Origin: Firmicutes bacterium HGW-Firmicutes-9 | GTDB lineage: Bacteria; Bacillota; Clostridia; Christensenellales; CAG-138 | Length of the DNA stretch: 64,000 nt | NCBI GenBank assembly: GCA_002841395.1 | Contig: PGZM01000004.1 | Location: forward strand, 135,842-199,841 | Direction: 5' to 3' | Shown: positions 1 through 9,652 of the stretch, in pieces | How the letters are laid out: the number at the start of each line of letters is the position of its first letter | How positions within the stretch are numbered: position 1 is the first letter of the stretch | The notes under the pieces: model-generated | What the model saw: only the letters and a program-made list of their open reading frames with translations | What the model was told of the DNA's origin: nothing | Databases searched by the model: none | Position numbers and translations under genes: made by a program

Positions 1-1096
1 TGTAGGCGATCTGCTCGATGCGCTCGGCATAGCGGGCGTCGCCCGTCGCCGCGAGCAGCGTCTGCAGCGAGAAGAGCAGCTCCGCCGCAAGGCATAGCTC
101 CGCACCGACGGCGGGAGAGCGCCCGTTGAGGTGCTCGTCGCCGGAAAACAATCCGTTCGCCAAACCATGATAGCGGTCGATTGCGTCGAGTCCCGCTTGA
201 ACAGCGGCAGAACCGTCCGCATCGCCGCCGAAGAACGCGTCCAGTGCGGGCATCTTAAACGCCATCGCGAGATTCACCGCGTGCGTCTTGTGAAACGCCT
301 GCAAAAATGGCGAAGCGTTGCCCGCTTCGATCTCTTGTTTCGTCTTAGGTTTCGGCGGGAAGAGCGGCTGATCCAGCCGGACACGCTCCTGTTTTCTGCG
401 CTTTGCAGCCCAATCCTGTATCAGCGTGATGCGTTTGACCGTCATGAACAGCGGGCGGTTGAGGTAGGCGTGCGTGGTTTTCTCGTACGGGAAGTGTGTA
501 AAGAACCCCGCCCAATCGTAGCTCTGCTTGCGCAGCAGCTCCGCAAGCTCTAATAGATACGGCTCGCCCGTTTTGCGATAGAGCCAGAGCATGGGCAGCA
601 GCTGCTCCTGCCCGCGCGCGGCAGCCCACATTGAGACCGGGAAGGCGGGCATCGTTTGGAACTGATAACGGAAGTAGCGGTCGAGAAACGGTATCACGCG
701 GGGATCGTCCGTCGCCTCGGCGTATTGCGTGAGTACCTTGAGCGCGACCATGCGCGGCCACCAGTCGAGGTTATCGCGCGGGCCGAAGAAGCCGTCTTCG
801 CGCTGGCTCGTGAGCATCCATTCGATCCACGGCTGCGCTTTTGCCTTCAGCGCGTCGTCGTTGAGCGCGTAGGCAAGCGGCACGAGGCCATCGAGATAGT
901 ATGGCCCGCGCTCCCAGTTTTCGCCCGTGCCGCCGAGCCAGCCGGAAGAAGGACCCAAATCCTCCCAGATCTCGTCGATGTGCCCCGTCAGCCCGTTTTT
1001 CTGCACGACAAACTCGCGCCTAAGCCAGCCGCGTGGTGAAACGCTGCCGAGCGGCGCAGGGGTGAGGGGGAAGTTGGGTGGGAGTTTTTTGAGCAT
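1..1096 (-). CDS. GH127-like (DUF1680) glycoside hydrolase, N-terminal part
   Basis: This reading frame stays open from an ATG at 1096 to the window edge, giving about 365 residues without a stop, so the gene is cut by the window. The N-terminal part (GWLRREF, then a tract with SGWLGGTGENWERGPYYLDG, then YALND) is typical of the DUF1680/GH127 (alpha/alpha)6-barrel family, which includes beta-L-arabinofuranosidases. No signal peptide is visible, so an intracellular enzyme acting on imported arabinose-containing oligosaccharides is likely. It lies 38 bases downstream of the GNAT gene on the same strand and may be co-transcribed with it. The catalytic region is not in the window, so the substrate cannot be judged. 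Confidence 0.75.
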   Translation of the reverse strand, partial: MLKKLPPNFPLTPAPLGSVSPRGWLRREFVVQKNGLTGHIDEIWEDLGPSSGWLGGTGENWERGPYYLDGLVPLAYALNDDALKAKAQPWIEWMLTSQREDGFFGPRDNLDWWPRMVALKVLTQYAEATDDPRVIPFLDRYFRYQFQTMPAFPVSMWAAARGQEQLLPMLWLYRKTGEPYLLELAELLRKQSYDWAGFFTHFPYEKTTHAYLNRPLFMTVKRITLIQDWAAKRRKQERVRLDQPLFPPKPKTKQEIEAGNASPFLQAFHKTHAVNLAMAFKMPALDAFFGGDADGSAAVQAGLDAIDRYHGLANGLFSGDEHLNGRSPAVGAELCLAAELLFSLQTLLAATGDARYAERIEQIAY

Positions 1097-1134
1097 AATT
1101 TACCTGCCGATGTATCGATTGAGCGAAGAGATTT

Positions 1135-2256
1135 CTATTTGAATAACGGTTTCTCATAAATCCGATACGTCTTCGTCCGCTGCATCCCGAGCCGCTCCAG
1201 CGCATTCTTGATATGGAGGTTGTCCTCGAGGATGTAGTTTGCTTCCATGCGGATGTTCTTCGGGCGCAGGTTCTGGTAGAGGTGGATGTACATCAGCGCG
1301 TCCAGCGCGCGTTTGTGCCACGCGGGATCGACCGCGAGGCCGAAGAGGCGATAGTCACGCAGCTTCTTCACGCCCAGCAGCAACCGCGCCCAGCCGAACG
1401 GCAGCAGATTGCCGTTGATTTTTTTGAGCAGGATGTTGATATCCGGAAAACCGAGGCAGAAACCGACGGGCTTACCCTCATGCTCTACCATCCACACCGC
1501 GTCGGGATCGACGATGAGCTTGAGCTTTTTGAGCATATCCTCCATCACGGGCAGTTCCAGCGGCACATAGCCCCAGTTGTCTGCCAGCGCCGTGTTGGAG
1601 ATTTCCCAGATGGCGCGCGCGTCGTCGCGCAGATGCTTCATGTCGAGCCTGCGGATCGTAATACCGGGATACCGCGCGAGGAACCGCTCGGCAAAATCCT
1701 CGTGCCGCTTGGGGATTTCATACCCCTTTGCCATATCCGCTTCGTACACCAGCAGGTCTTTGACCTTCTCATATCCGGTCGTGGTGAAGAAATCGTGATA
1801 GTACGCGGGGTTCCACGGCGAAAGATAGACAGGCGGCGTATCGTTGCCCTCCAGCACGAAGCCCCAGTTTTCCGCGACGGGGTGAATCGGCCCACGGACT
1901 GCATCCATCCCGCGCTCCTTGAGCCATTCCTCCGCCGAGCGCACGAGCAGAGAGGCCGCCTCCGCGTCGTCGATGCACTCAAACGCGCCGAAGAAACCGA
2001 TTTTTGACTGATAATATTTGTTGAAGGTATAGTCGATGTATGCAATCGTCCGGCCGATGGGTTTTTGCGCATCGTCGAGCAGCAAGAAAAGCTGAAAATC
2101 GGAATTGCGCAGAATCGGGTTGGCCTTTTTCGTATAGGCGTTCGCCTCGTCCAGCCAGATTGGCGGCACATAGCATGGATGCGAACCAAACAGCCTCTGC
2201 GGTACGCGAATAAAGTCGCGCATCTGCCTTTTGGTCGTTACCGCGATCAATTTCAT
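1135..2256 (-). CDS. GNAT-superfamily protein of the YghO-like long type
   Basis: A 373-residue soluble protein starts at the ATG at 2256. It resembles the long GNAT-fold family that includes E. coli YghO: an N-terminal RVPQRLFGSHPCYVPPIW-like segment, a central AVRGPIHPVAENWGF stretch, and a C-terminal acyl-CoA-type region with the LFGLAVDPAWHKR segment. Members are annotated as N-acetyltransferases, but the substrate is unknown. It precedes the GH127-like gene on the same strand; no other functional link is visible. The family call rests on overall pattern recognition; the reaction is not known. Confidence 0.65.
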   Translation of the reverse strand: MKLIAVTTKRQMRDFIRVPQRLFGSHPCYVPPIWLDEANAYTKKANPILRNSDFQLFLLLDDAQKPIGRTIAYIDYTFNKYYQSKIGFFGAFECIDDAEAASLLVRSAEEWLKERGMDAVRGPIHPVAENWGFVLEGNDTPPVYLSPWNPAYYHDFFTTTGYEKVKDLLVYEADMAKGYEIPKRHEDFAERFLARYPGITIRRLDMKHLRDDARAIWEISNTALADNWGYVPLELPVMEDMLKKLKLIVDPDAVWMVEHEGKPVGFCLGFPDINILLKKINGNLLPFGWARLLLGVKKLRDYRLFGLAVDPAWHKRALDALMYIHLYQNLRPKNIRMEANYILEDNLHIKNALERLGMQRTKTYRIYEKPLFK

Positions 2257-2437
2257 GCTGTTTTCTCCCGAAAAGAAGTGATTTGTTTTGATAGAAAGCC
2301 TTTATGGCAGTATATCAAGCGGTTCCGCAAAACACAATGCGAATGCGTGCGAACAGGTGAATTTCTGAATAAACTGCCGTTTTGTTATAAAATATACTGA
2401 TTTTGCCCGAATATACGATATATTTTCCTTAGTTTCC

Positions 2438-2466
2438 TTTTCTTTTCGAATAGGGACAGATATAAT
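2438..2466 (+). promoter_or_regulatory. Possible promoter for the small membrane protein gene
   Basis: A perfect -10 hexamer TATAAT lies at 2461-2466, about 75 bases before the start codon at 2542. The matching -35 region (TTTTCT at 2438-2443, spacer 17) is weak. The call rests mainly on the -10. Confidence 0.35.
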
Positions 2467-2541
2467 CAAACTGTTGATTCATAATTAACAACAGATGATT
2501 TTCGCGCGTTCGCTCTGCGGCGCCCTGAGGAGAGAACATAC

Positions 2542-3117
2542 ATGTTTCAGCGCACGCGGGATTATGCAAAAGATTACGAACGCATCGGAAGCACGATTCA
2601 ATATATAGGAAAGTACTATCGCCTCAACGTAGAGCAGCCCGCGCTAAACCTGCGCAAGGCTGCTTATGTCGTTTCTCTGATCATCGCGCTGACGCTGTTT
2701 ATTGCCATCGGATTCTCTGGCTCACCCGCGCTCGGCGCACAGGGCGGTGCAGGCGGAGGCGCGACGCCGCTGTACGTGGTGCTGCCGTATGTGATTTTGC
2801 TTTTGCCGCTGGGACTGGGTCTTGCGCGCGCGCTGCTTCTCGCGGTTAAATCACGTCCGTTGGAATACGGGGAGTATGACAAATATCTGGTGCAGCAGAA
2901 AGGCGTGCTGATCTCGGCGCTTGGCGCAAGCGGCCTTCTGATCCTCTGCATGGTCACATTCCTGCTCTTTGGCGGCGCAAATGCTGCGCCGCAGTGGCTC
3001 GCAATCCTTGAAGCCGTGCTCTGCGGGGCCTGTATATTTCTTGCTTATCAGCAATATCATGCATTATTCACATCTGTAACCATTGACGAAGGCAAGCGCG
3101 TTCGATATGATATATAA
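2542..3117 (+). CDS. Four-helix membrane protein of unknown function
   Basis: This is a 191-residue protein preceded by a good ribosome site (GAGGAGAG) before the ATG at 2542. Hydrophobic segments at about residues 40-58, 77-102, 122-145 and 152-172 predict four membrane helices. A glycine/alanine-rich loop lies between the first two, and both ends are charged. I do not recognise the family. It lies directly upstream of the Opp-type importer, and the importer's promoter overlaps its 3' end, so it is probably a separate unit that reads through only partly. No catalytic motif is seen. Confidence 0.6.
   Translation: MFQRTRDYAKDYERIGSTIQYIGKYYRLNVEQPALNLRKAAYVVSLIIALTLFIAIGFSGSPALGAQGGAGGGATPLYVVLPYVILLLPLGLGLARALLLAVKSRPLEYGEYDKYLVQQKGVLISALGASGLLILCMVTFLLFGGANAAPQWLAILEAVLCGACIFLAYQQYHALFTSVTIDEGKRVRYDI
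3083..3111 (+). promoter_or_regulatory. Sigma-A-type promoter of the Opp-type importer
   Basis: TTGACG at 3083-3088 and TATGAT at 3106-3111 are separated by exactly 17 bases. They sit inside the last codons of the upstream gene and about 70 bases before the binding-protein start. A short inverted repeat (ATAGCT/AGCTAT, 3120-3138) lies in the predicted leader. Confidence 0.55.
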
Positions 3118-3182
3118 TAATAGCTACTAGTCAGCTATCTATTTCTTTATGCATCCCACAAAATAACTAAGGAGGAAGTACG

Positions 3183-5654
3183 ATGAACAAAAAGACCAGC
3201 AAAGTCCTGGCGGCGCTGTTGGCACTGATTATGTGCCTTGGCGTTCTGACGGCCTGCCAGCCGAAGACGACCACGCCCGAACCGACGGCCGAGGCCACCG
3301 CGGCTCCGACCGAAACGGCAGAGGTAAGTACAGTCCCGCTCGTGGTAGCGGAGGGCGAATTCTCCGAGAAGTTCTCCCCGTTTTTTGCGGACACGGTATA
3401 TGACGTCAATGCGATGGAAATGACGCAGATCGTCATGATGACAACTGACCGTGTGGGCGGTATTGTCTACAACGCTATTGAAGGCGAAACGATTCCGTAC
3501 AACGGAACGGACTACACCTACACCGGACCTTGCGACGTCTCCGTCAATTATGACGAAGCGGCCGATGTCACCACCTACACCATCAAGCTCAAAGAGGGCG
3601 TCCTGTTTTCCGACGGTGTAGAGGCAACGGCGGATGACATCATCTTCACGTACTATGTGTTTGCCGACCCGTCCTATGTCGGCTCCACGACTCTTAGCTC
3701 CTACAACATCATCGGTCTGAAGAACTATCAGACGCAGACTTCTGATGAAGTCTACACCAAGTATGACGCACTGTTTGACACCATCCTCGCAGCCGGTCCC
3801 GACCACGTTTGGGCGGCAACCGATGCTTGGACGCAGGAACAGCAGACCGCGCTCTGGGACGGCATCACCGCTGAGTGGAAAGCCGACCTGCAGGCGATCT
3901 CCGACTACGTTATCGCGAACTATCTGGTTGACGATTACGTACCCGGCGTGTTCGACGGCAAAACTGCTGCGGACGTGACGGAAGATATGTACATCGCCTA
4001 CTCGCTCGCGATGTGGAACTTTGCCAAGGTTAACGAAGACTTCACCCTGACCGGCAACGGCACGGGCACCGTCTATGATACCGCCGTGGCAATGCCCACC
4101 ATCGATGACATGTACAACGAAGCATATGCCATCTATGGCGGCGATCCCGCTGCGTATTGGGCAGTTGAAAACGGCGGCAGCGTTGACGGCACCGATGTTG
4201 TCGGCACCGTGAAGTCGGGCTTCATCTCCACGCAGGGCGCACTTGACCCGGCGATGGCTGGCGGCGTTCCGAATATCGCCGGTATCACCAAGGTTGACAA
4301 ATACACTGTCGAAGTGAAGACCAGCGGCTATGAAGCCCCGGCGGTGTACTCTGTCTGTGGTTTGTACGTCGTACCGATGCATTACTACGGCGATGCTGCA
4401 CAGTATGACTACGAGAAGAACATGTTCGGCCATCCGTTCGGCGATCTGTCTCTGGCGCAGGCCAAGACGACCGAACCCATGGGCGCAGGCCCCTACAAGT
4501 TCATGAAGTACGAAAACCGTATTGTGTACTTCGAAGCGAACGAGAACTACTTCAAGGGCGAACCTGTCACCAAGTTTGTGCAATTCAAAGAGACGATCGA
4601 CTCCGAAATCGTTGCTGGTATCGCAGCCGGCACCGTTGACGTTGGCGATATGAACGGCTCCAAGAAGAACTACGAAGAAATCGCCGGCTACAACGCCAAT
4701 GGCGAAATCTCCGGTGACGTGGTCCACACGACCAAGGTCGATAACCTCGGCTATGGCTACATCGGCATGAACGCGGACACCGTCCTCGTTGGTTCCGATC
4801 CGGCGAGCGCAGAGTCCAAGGCCCTGCGTAAGGCAATTGCCACCGTGCTGTCCGTCTACCGCGATGCGGCGTATGACAGCTACTACGGTGAGGCTGCCTC
4901 CGTCATCAACTACCCGATCTCTAACACTTCCTGGGCGGCCCCGCAGCCGACCGACGAAGGTTACAAAGTTGCGTTCTCCACCGACGTGGAAGGCAACCCG
5001 ATCTACACCTCCGCTATGACGACCGACGAAAAGTACGCTGCGGCAATTCAGGCAGCCATCGGCTACTTCAAGGCGGCTGGCTACACCTTCGATGACGCGA
5101 CCGGCATGCTGACCGCGGCTCCCGAAGGCGCGAAGCTGAGCTATGAAGCCGTCATCGGCGGCGACGGCATCGGCGACCACCCCTCGTTCGCAGTTCTGAC
5201 GGACGCGTCCGCGGCGCTGGCCACCATCGGCTTTGAACTCAAGATCAACGACCTCACCGACACCTCCGTCCTCTGGGATATGCTCGACGCCGGTTCTCAG
5301 GAAATCTGGTGCGCAGCCTGGCAGGCAACCATCGATCCGGATATGTACCAGGTCTATCACAGCTCCGGTGTCGTGGGCAGAGGCGGCTCTGATTCCAACC
5401 ACTACCACATTGACGACGCGACGCTGGATCAGCTGATCGTCGACGCGCGCAAGAGTGATGACCAGTCCTACCGCAAGGCGATCTATCGCCAGGCGCTGGA
5501 TGTCGTCGCCGACTGGGCGGTCGAAGTACCGGCCTATCAGCGCCAGAACAGCACGGTGTTCTCCGCTGCTCGTGTTGACACCAACACCATCACGCCGGAC
5601 ATCACCACCTTCTGGGGCTGGCTGAAGGAAGTCGAAAAAGTCGCAATGCAGTAA
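3183..5654 (+). CDS. Oligopeptide-type ABC transporter substrate-binding lipoprotein (SBP_bac_5)
   Basis: An 823-residue exported lipoprotein: a charged N-terminus and hydrophobic core end in the lipobox LTAC, with Cys25 as the predicted lipidation site, followed by a threonine/alanine/glutamate-rich linker. The body shows family-5 binding-protein features, including the Asp-rich segment LKEGVLFSDGVEATADDI, the segment GAGPYKF, and a C-terminal IDPDMYQVYHSSG region. It is longer than classic OppA (about 540), with extra sequence near residues 150-330. It heads a binding protein-permease-permease-ATPase-ATPase operon and is separated from the permease by a strong hairpin. Family-5 importers carry peptides, nickel chelates or oligosaccharides; the ligand cannot be told here. 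Confidence 0.9.
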   Translation: MNKKTSKVLAALLALIMCLGVLTACQPKTTTPEPTAEATAAPTETAEVSTVPLVVAEGEFSEKFSPFFADTVYDVNAMEMTQIVMMTTDRVGGIVYNAIEGETIPYNGTDYTYTGPCDVSVNYDEAADVTTYTIKLKEGVLFSDGVEATADDIIFTYYVFADPSYVGSTTLSSYNIIGLKNYQTQTSDEVYTKYDALFDTILAAGPDHVWAATDAWTQEQQTALWDGITAEWKADLQAISDYVIANYLVDDYVPGVFDGKTAADVTEDMYIAYSLAMWNFAKVNEDFTLTGNGTGTVYDTAVAMPTIDDMYNEAYAIYGGDPAAYWAVENGGSVDGTDVVGTVKSGFISTQGALDPAMAGGVPNIAGITKVDKYTVEVKTSGYEAPAVYSVCGLYVVPMHYYGDAAQYDYEKNMFGHPFGDLSLAQAKTTEPMGAGPYKFMKYENRIVYFEANENYFKGEPVTKFVQFKETIDSEIVAGIAAGTVDVGDMNGSKKNYEEIAGYNANGEISGDVVHTTKVDNLGYGYIGMNADTVLVGSDPASAESKALRKAIATVLSVYRDAAYDSYYGEAASVINYPISNTSWAAPQPTDEGYKVAFSTDVEGNPIYTSAMTTDEKYAAAIQAAIGYFKAAGYTFDDATGMLTAAPEGAKLSYEAVIGGDGIGDHPSFAVLTDASAALATIGFELKINDLTDTSVLWDMLDAGSQEIWCAAWQATIDPDMYQVYHSSGVVGRGGSDSNHYHIDDATLDQLIVDARKSDDQSYRKAIYRQALDVVADWAVEVPAYQRQNSTVFSAARVDTNTITPDITTFWGWLKEVEKVAMQ

Positions 5655-5676
5655 AACTGCATAAAAAAACAAAAAC

Positions 5677-5718
5677 GAACTTTGCGCCCGCTGCGAAATT
5701 GCGGCGGGCGCAAAGTTC
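5677..5718 (+). terminator. Strong intercistronic hairpin after the binding-protein gene
   Basis: A 15-bp perfect stem (5677-5691 with 5704-5718) encloses a 12-base loop. No U-tract follows on the plus strand, and the next gene starts 22 bases later. It probably protects the binding-protein mRNA end or partly attenuates transcription rather than ending it. Confidence 0.7.
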
Positions 5719-5740
5719 CTGTCGTTATTGAGGGGTGGCC

Positions 5741-6727
5741 ATGACAAAATTTATTGTTCGAAGGCTCATTTTAGGTGCATTTATCGTTTTCTTTGGTGCT
5801 CTGGTGGCCTACGCGGTCATCCGCAGCCTGCCGACCTCGTTTGTGGAACGCATGGCGCGCCAACTCAGCGCGCTGCCCGGCGCGAAGAGCTACAGTGAGC
5901 TGATTGATCAGCTCAACAAAATGTACGGACTCGACGGATCGATACTTGAAGGATTCTTCAAATGGTTTGGGTATGCGATTCGTGGAGATTTCGGTTATTC
6001 CTGGAAGTTTAACCAGCCAGTTATTGAAAAATTCAATAGCGTGATCTGGTATTCCGTCATCATCAACATTTTCACGTTTGTATTGCAGGCAGTCATCTGC
6101 ATCCCGCTTGGCATACTCGCCGCGCGCAAGCAGTACAGCGCGACAGACTATACCGTTACCGTCGTCGCGTTGATGGGCATATCGCTGCCCACGTTCTTCC
6201 TTGCGACGCTGCTGAAATATATTTTCTCCATCAAGCTCGGCTGGTTCGATCTCTACGGCATCGTCGGGCGAATGCACGAACAGATGACGAGTTGGCAACA
6301 GGTGCTGGATATCGCGCACCATCTTGTGTTGCCTGTCGTGACATTGATGATACTCTCCATCGGCGGGCTGATGCGCTATACGCGCACCAACATGCTCGAG
6401 GTGCTCAACGCGGACTACATTCGCACTGCGCGGGCAAAGGGGCTTTCCGAGAAAGTCGTCATCAACAAGCATGCGTTTCGAAACACCATGATCCCGCTGA
6501 TCTCCTATATGAGCTATCTGCTGCCGACGATGTTCGGCGGCTCGATGATCACGGAGACACTGTTTCAGATTCCGGGTATCGGCTACATCTCCTATCAGGC
6601 GATTACACAGGGCGATATTCCGTTTACCATGTTCTATATTGTATTTATCGAAGTTCTGACGCAGTTCAGTTTGATTATCGCGGACATTTCGTACGCGGTT
6701 GCTGATCCGCGCGTCCGGGCGAACTGA
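5741..6727 (+). CDS. ABC transporter permease, DppB/OppB type
   Basis: A 328-residue inner-membrane permease. I chose the ATG at 5741 because GAGGGG lies just upstream; an in-frame GTG at 5735 is too close to that site. It begins with the typical MTKFIVRRLILGAFIVFF helix and has a BPD_transp_1 domain with about six helices. The cytoplasmic EAA-like loop (residues near 225-245, with the segment NADYIRTARAKGLSEK) contacts the ATPase. It pairs with the next permease; its last codons lie 13 bases before that gene. Regulation appears to be from the promoter at 3083. Confidence 0.9.
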   Translation: MTKFIVRRLILGAFIVFFGALVAYAVIRSLPTSFVERMARQLSALPGAKSYSELIDQLNKMYGLDGSILEGFFKWFGYAIRGDFGYSWKFNQPVIEKFNSVIWYSVIINIFTFVLQAVICIPLGILAARKQYSATDYTVTVVALMGISLPTFFLATLLKYIFSIKLGWFDLYGIVGRMHEQMTSWQQVLDIAHHLVLPVVTLMILSIGGLMRYTRTNMLEVLNADYIRTARAKGLSEKVVINKHAFRNTMIPLISYMSYLLPTMFGGSMITETLFQIPGIGYISYQAITQGDIPFTMFYIVFIEVLTQFSLIIADISYAVADPRVRAN

Positions 6728-6740
6728 AAGGAGGCGCGGC

Positions 6741-8480
6741 ATGGAAACAAAGAACAAGAAATCCTTCGGCACACAGAAGCTGGACGACGAGCGCCGCGTC
6801 CGCGTACTATCCCCGGGTATGCTGGTCTTCAAGCGCTTTGTGCGTAATAAACTTGCGATTACCGGTCTGGCCATTCTCATTGTGATGTTTGCGTTTGCAT
6901 TTCTGGGCGGACTCGTTTCTCCCTATACCCAGAGTCAGGTATTCAAGCATGACGAAGAGATCATGAAAGAGTACGCGACCTGCATGCTAAGCACGGACTT
7001 CCGCTATACAGTTCGAGAGGGCGCAGAGTTCCCCGATGCTGCGCGCGCAACGGCGGTGCTCGCAATCTCCAAAGGAGACGCTTCCTTCACCTATGGGGAT
7101 AAGACGTATTCCCTCGTCAAGGAAGGCGATGAATTCTATACCTTTGGCGACGCGCTGATGATTGCGAAAACGCGCACGCTGGCGGGCAAATTCTCCGTCG
7201 ATGCATTGCCCGAGACGGGGTTTGTCGCTTCGCCGGAGTTTGTTGCCGCTGCGGAAGCCGCGGTTGCCTCGCGTAGCGCGCAGTTCGAAGCGGACGGCAC
7301 GTTCTATACGCTGATCAACGAGGGCAAGAGCAGTTCGATCTATCATGTTGAACCAATCGCTCTGGCCAGCAAGCTCGTGGTTGATCCTTATAATGAATCT
7401 CAGACAAGCCTGACCACAAGCTTTGCGTTCCGCTATGCGGCAGAGCTTGCGAGCGTCAGGGGCGAAAAGGAGTTCGAGCTGGACGGGACACGTTATGTTG
7501 TCACCGGCGAAGAAAACGACATGGTCGTATCGACCATGGACGGCGAACCGATTTGCTCAATCTCTGATATTCTCGTTTCTCCGAACGCAAACGACATCTT
7601 CCTGACGGCGGAGTTTAAGGCGGTCATCCGCGAGACAATCCGCGCGAAAGAGACGAAGTTTGTCTATGTGGATGAGACGGGTGAAAACGTCGACTACCGC
7701 ATCGACCGCGTCAACACAACCTATACCGTGCGCACGCTCAAGGAATCGCGCGTGATCACGATGTTCGATTTTCCGTCCCCGCAGCATCTGCTGGGTACGG
7801 ACAGCAACGGCATGGACGTTTTGACACGGCTGATGTACGGCGGGCGCATCTCGCTGATGGTCGGCTTCGTCGTCGTGTTCCTGGAAACGCTCATCGGCAT
7901 CGTGCTTGGCGGCATCTCCGGCTACTTCGGCGGCTGGGTGGATACGGCGATCATGCGTTTTGTTGATCTGTTCAACTGCATCCCGTTCTACCCGATCGTT
8001 ATGATCATCGGTACCGTCATGGACAAGATGGAGATCGATCCGATCAAGCGAATATTTATCCTCATGGCTGTGCTCGGCATATTGGGCTGGACGAGCATCG
8101 CGCGCGTGGTGCGCGGCCAGATTCTCTCGCTGCGCGAGCAGGACTTCATGGTTGCAACAGAGGCAACGGGCATCCGCGTTTCGCGCAGGATCTTCAAGCA
8201 TCTTGTGCCGAACGTCATGCCGCTGTTGATCGTGCAAGCCACGATGAGCCTCGGCGGTATCATCATCACAGAAGCAACGCTCTCCTTCCTTGGCCTCGGC
8301 GTGAAGTATCCGCTGGCCTCGTGGGGCAGCATCATCAACGCGGCGACGAACGTACACGTGATGACCAACTACTGGTTCATCTGGATTCCGGCAGGCTTAC
8401 TCATCGTTCTGACGGTGCTTGGTTTCAACTTCGTCGGCGACGGACTGCGGGATGCGTTTGATCCCAAGATGAAGAGGTAG
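6741..8480 (+). CDS. ABC transporter permease, DppC/OppC type, with a large extracellular insertion
   Basis: A 579-residue permease; classic DppC/OppC proteins are near 300. I chose the ATG at 6741 because AAAGGAGG lies just before it. After the first membrane helix (about 39-60) comes an insertion of roughly 285 residues (61-345), and then the usual permease core from about 346 (QHLLGTDSNGMDVLTRL) with the EAA loop (EATGIRVSRRIFKHLVPN). The insertion appears to hold four imperfect units starting near residues 96, 166, 228 and 290, each with an Ala/Glu-rich helix followed by a phenylalanine, a short Asp/Gly turn and a tyrosine. It should face outside the cell and could help dock the binding protein. 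Confidence 0.88.
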   Translation: METKNKKSFGTQKLDDERRVRVLSPGMLVFKRFVRNKLAITGLAILIVMFAFAFLGGLVSPYTQSQVFKHDEEIMKEYATCMLSTDFRYTVREGAEFPDAARATAVLAISKGDASFTYGDKTYSLVKEGDEFYTFGDALMIAKTRTLAGKFSVDALPETGFVASPEFVAAAEAAVASRSAQFEADGTFYTLINEGKSSSIYHVEPIALASKLVVDPYNESQTSLTTSFAFRYAAELASVRGEKEFELDGTRYVVTGEENDMVVSTMDGEPICSISDILVSPNANDIFLTAEFKAVIRETIRAKETKFVYVDETGENVDYRIDRVNTTYTVRTLKESRVITMFDFPSPQHLLGTDSNGMDVLTRLMYGGRISLMVGFVVVFLETLIGIVLGGISGYFGGWVDTAIMRFVDLFNCIPFYPIVMIIGTVMDKMEIDPIKRIFILMAVLGILGWTSIARVVRGQILSLREQDFMVATEATGIRVSRRIFKHLVPNVMPLLIVQATMSLGGIIITEATLSFLGLGVKYPLASWGSIINAATNVHVMTNYWFIWIPAGLLIVLTVLGFNFVGDGLRDAFDPKMKR

Positions 8481-8488
8481 GGTAGCGT

Positions 8489-9652
8489 ATGGCAATCTTT
8501 GGAAAAAAATCAAAAGAACCCGGTCAGGACTACATCTCCGCCCGCGAATCACGCAATATCTCGCGCGAAAACAGACGGATCACCGACCGGATCGAGAAAC
8601 AGCGGAACCGCAAGAACGTCCCGCCGGAAGAATACATCACCACCATGCGGGATCCGAATAACGTCGCAGAGTTTGACAACCTGCACACCTATTTCTTTAC
8701 GGATATCGGAACCGTCAAGGCCGTCGATGGCGTGACGTTTGATATCCCGATGGGAAAGACCGTCGGCGTTGTTGGCGAGAGCGGCTGCGGCAAGAGCGTG
8801 ACAAGCCTTTCGCTCATGCAGCTCGTGCAGCGCCCGCAGGGGCAGATCGTCGAAGGCGCGATCCGCGTCAACACCGGGGAAGCGGTCTACGACATCGCAA
8901 AAACGCCCACCGAGGCGATGCAGCGCATCCGCGGCAACTACGTCTCCATGATCTTTCAGGAGCCGATGACGAGCCTGAATCCTGTCTTCCGCGTTGGCGC
9001 GCAGATCGACGAGGTCATCAAACTGCATAACCCGCATATGTCGGACGAGGATGTCAAAGCGCGCACGACCGAGATGCTGGATCTGGTCAACATCGCAAAC
9101 TGCGAAGGCGTCTATGGCATGTACCCGCATGAACTCTCCGGCGGTATGCGCCAGCGCATGATGATCGCCATGGCGCTCTCCTGCAACCCGCGTCTGATTA
9201 TTGCGGACGAGCCGACGACCGCGCTGGATGTCACGATTCAGGCGCAGATTCTGGATCTGCTTAGAAACCTTAAAAACAAGATCAACTCCTCGATCATGCT
9301 CATCACGCACGATCTTGGCGTGGTCGCCGAAATGGCGGACTACGTCGTGGTCATGTACGCGGGTCGCATTGTGGAAAAGGGTACGACAGAGGAAGTTTTC
9401 CTTCATCCTGCGCACCCGTATACGATCGGGCTCATGCAATCCAAGCCCGTTGTCGGGCGCGAGCAGGAGCGGCTGTACAGCATTCCTGGCTCGGTGCCGA
9501 ACCCGATCAATATGCCGAACTACTGCTATTTCCGCGACCGCTGCGAACGGAGTTTCGATCGTTGCAACGGCGAATATCCGTGTGAGATCAAGCTATCCGA
9601 TACACATTGGGTGAGCTGCTATCTCTATGCGGATCAGGGGGTGAGAGAATGA
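8489..9652 (+). CDS. Oligopeptide-type ABC transporter ATPase, DppD/OppD type
   Basis: A 387-residue ATPase. Walker A (GESGCGKS) is at 96-103, a Q-loop segment [10 protein letters not shown] follows, then the signature LSGGMRQR and Walker [13 protein letters not shown]. The C-terminal oligopeptide/dipeptide extension carries conserved cysteines ([14 protein letters not shown]), consistent with the FeS or metal-binding tail of OppD/DppD. There is an unusual charged N-terminal extension of about 55 residues rich in Arg/Lys/Glu. The gene starts 8 bases after the permease stop and overlaps the next ATPase gene by four bases (ATGA), indicating translational coupling. Confidence 0.92.
   Translation: MAIFGKKSKEPGQDYISARESRNISRENRRITDRIEKQRNRKNVPPEEYITTMRDPNNVAEFDNLHTYFFTDIGTVKAVDGVTFDIPMGKTVGVVGESGCGKSVTSLSLMQLVQRPQGQIVEGAIRVNTGEAVYDIAKTPTEAMQRIRGNYVSMIFQEPMTSLNPVFRVGAQIDEVIKLHNPHMSDEDVKARTTEMLDLVNIANCEGVYGMYPHELSGGMRQRMMIAMALSCNPRLIIADEPTTALDVTIQAQILDLLRNLKNKINSSIMLITHDLGVVAEMADYVVVMYAGRIVEKGTTEEVFLHPAHPYTIGLMQSKPVVGREQERLYSIPGSVPNPINMPNYCYFRDRCERSFDRCNGEYPCEIKLSDTHWVSCYLYADQGVRE

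Noticed and set aside
3147..5747. A very long minus-strand open frame (866 codons) opposite the Opp-type binding-protein gene.
   Set aside because: It is composed of low-complexity Val/Arg/Gly/Asp-rich text, has no recognisable domain and mirrors the codon bias of the real lipoprotein gene on the other strand.
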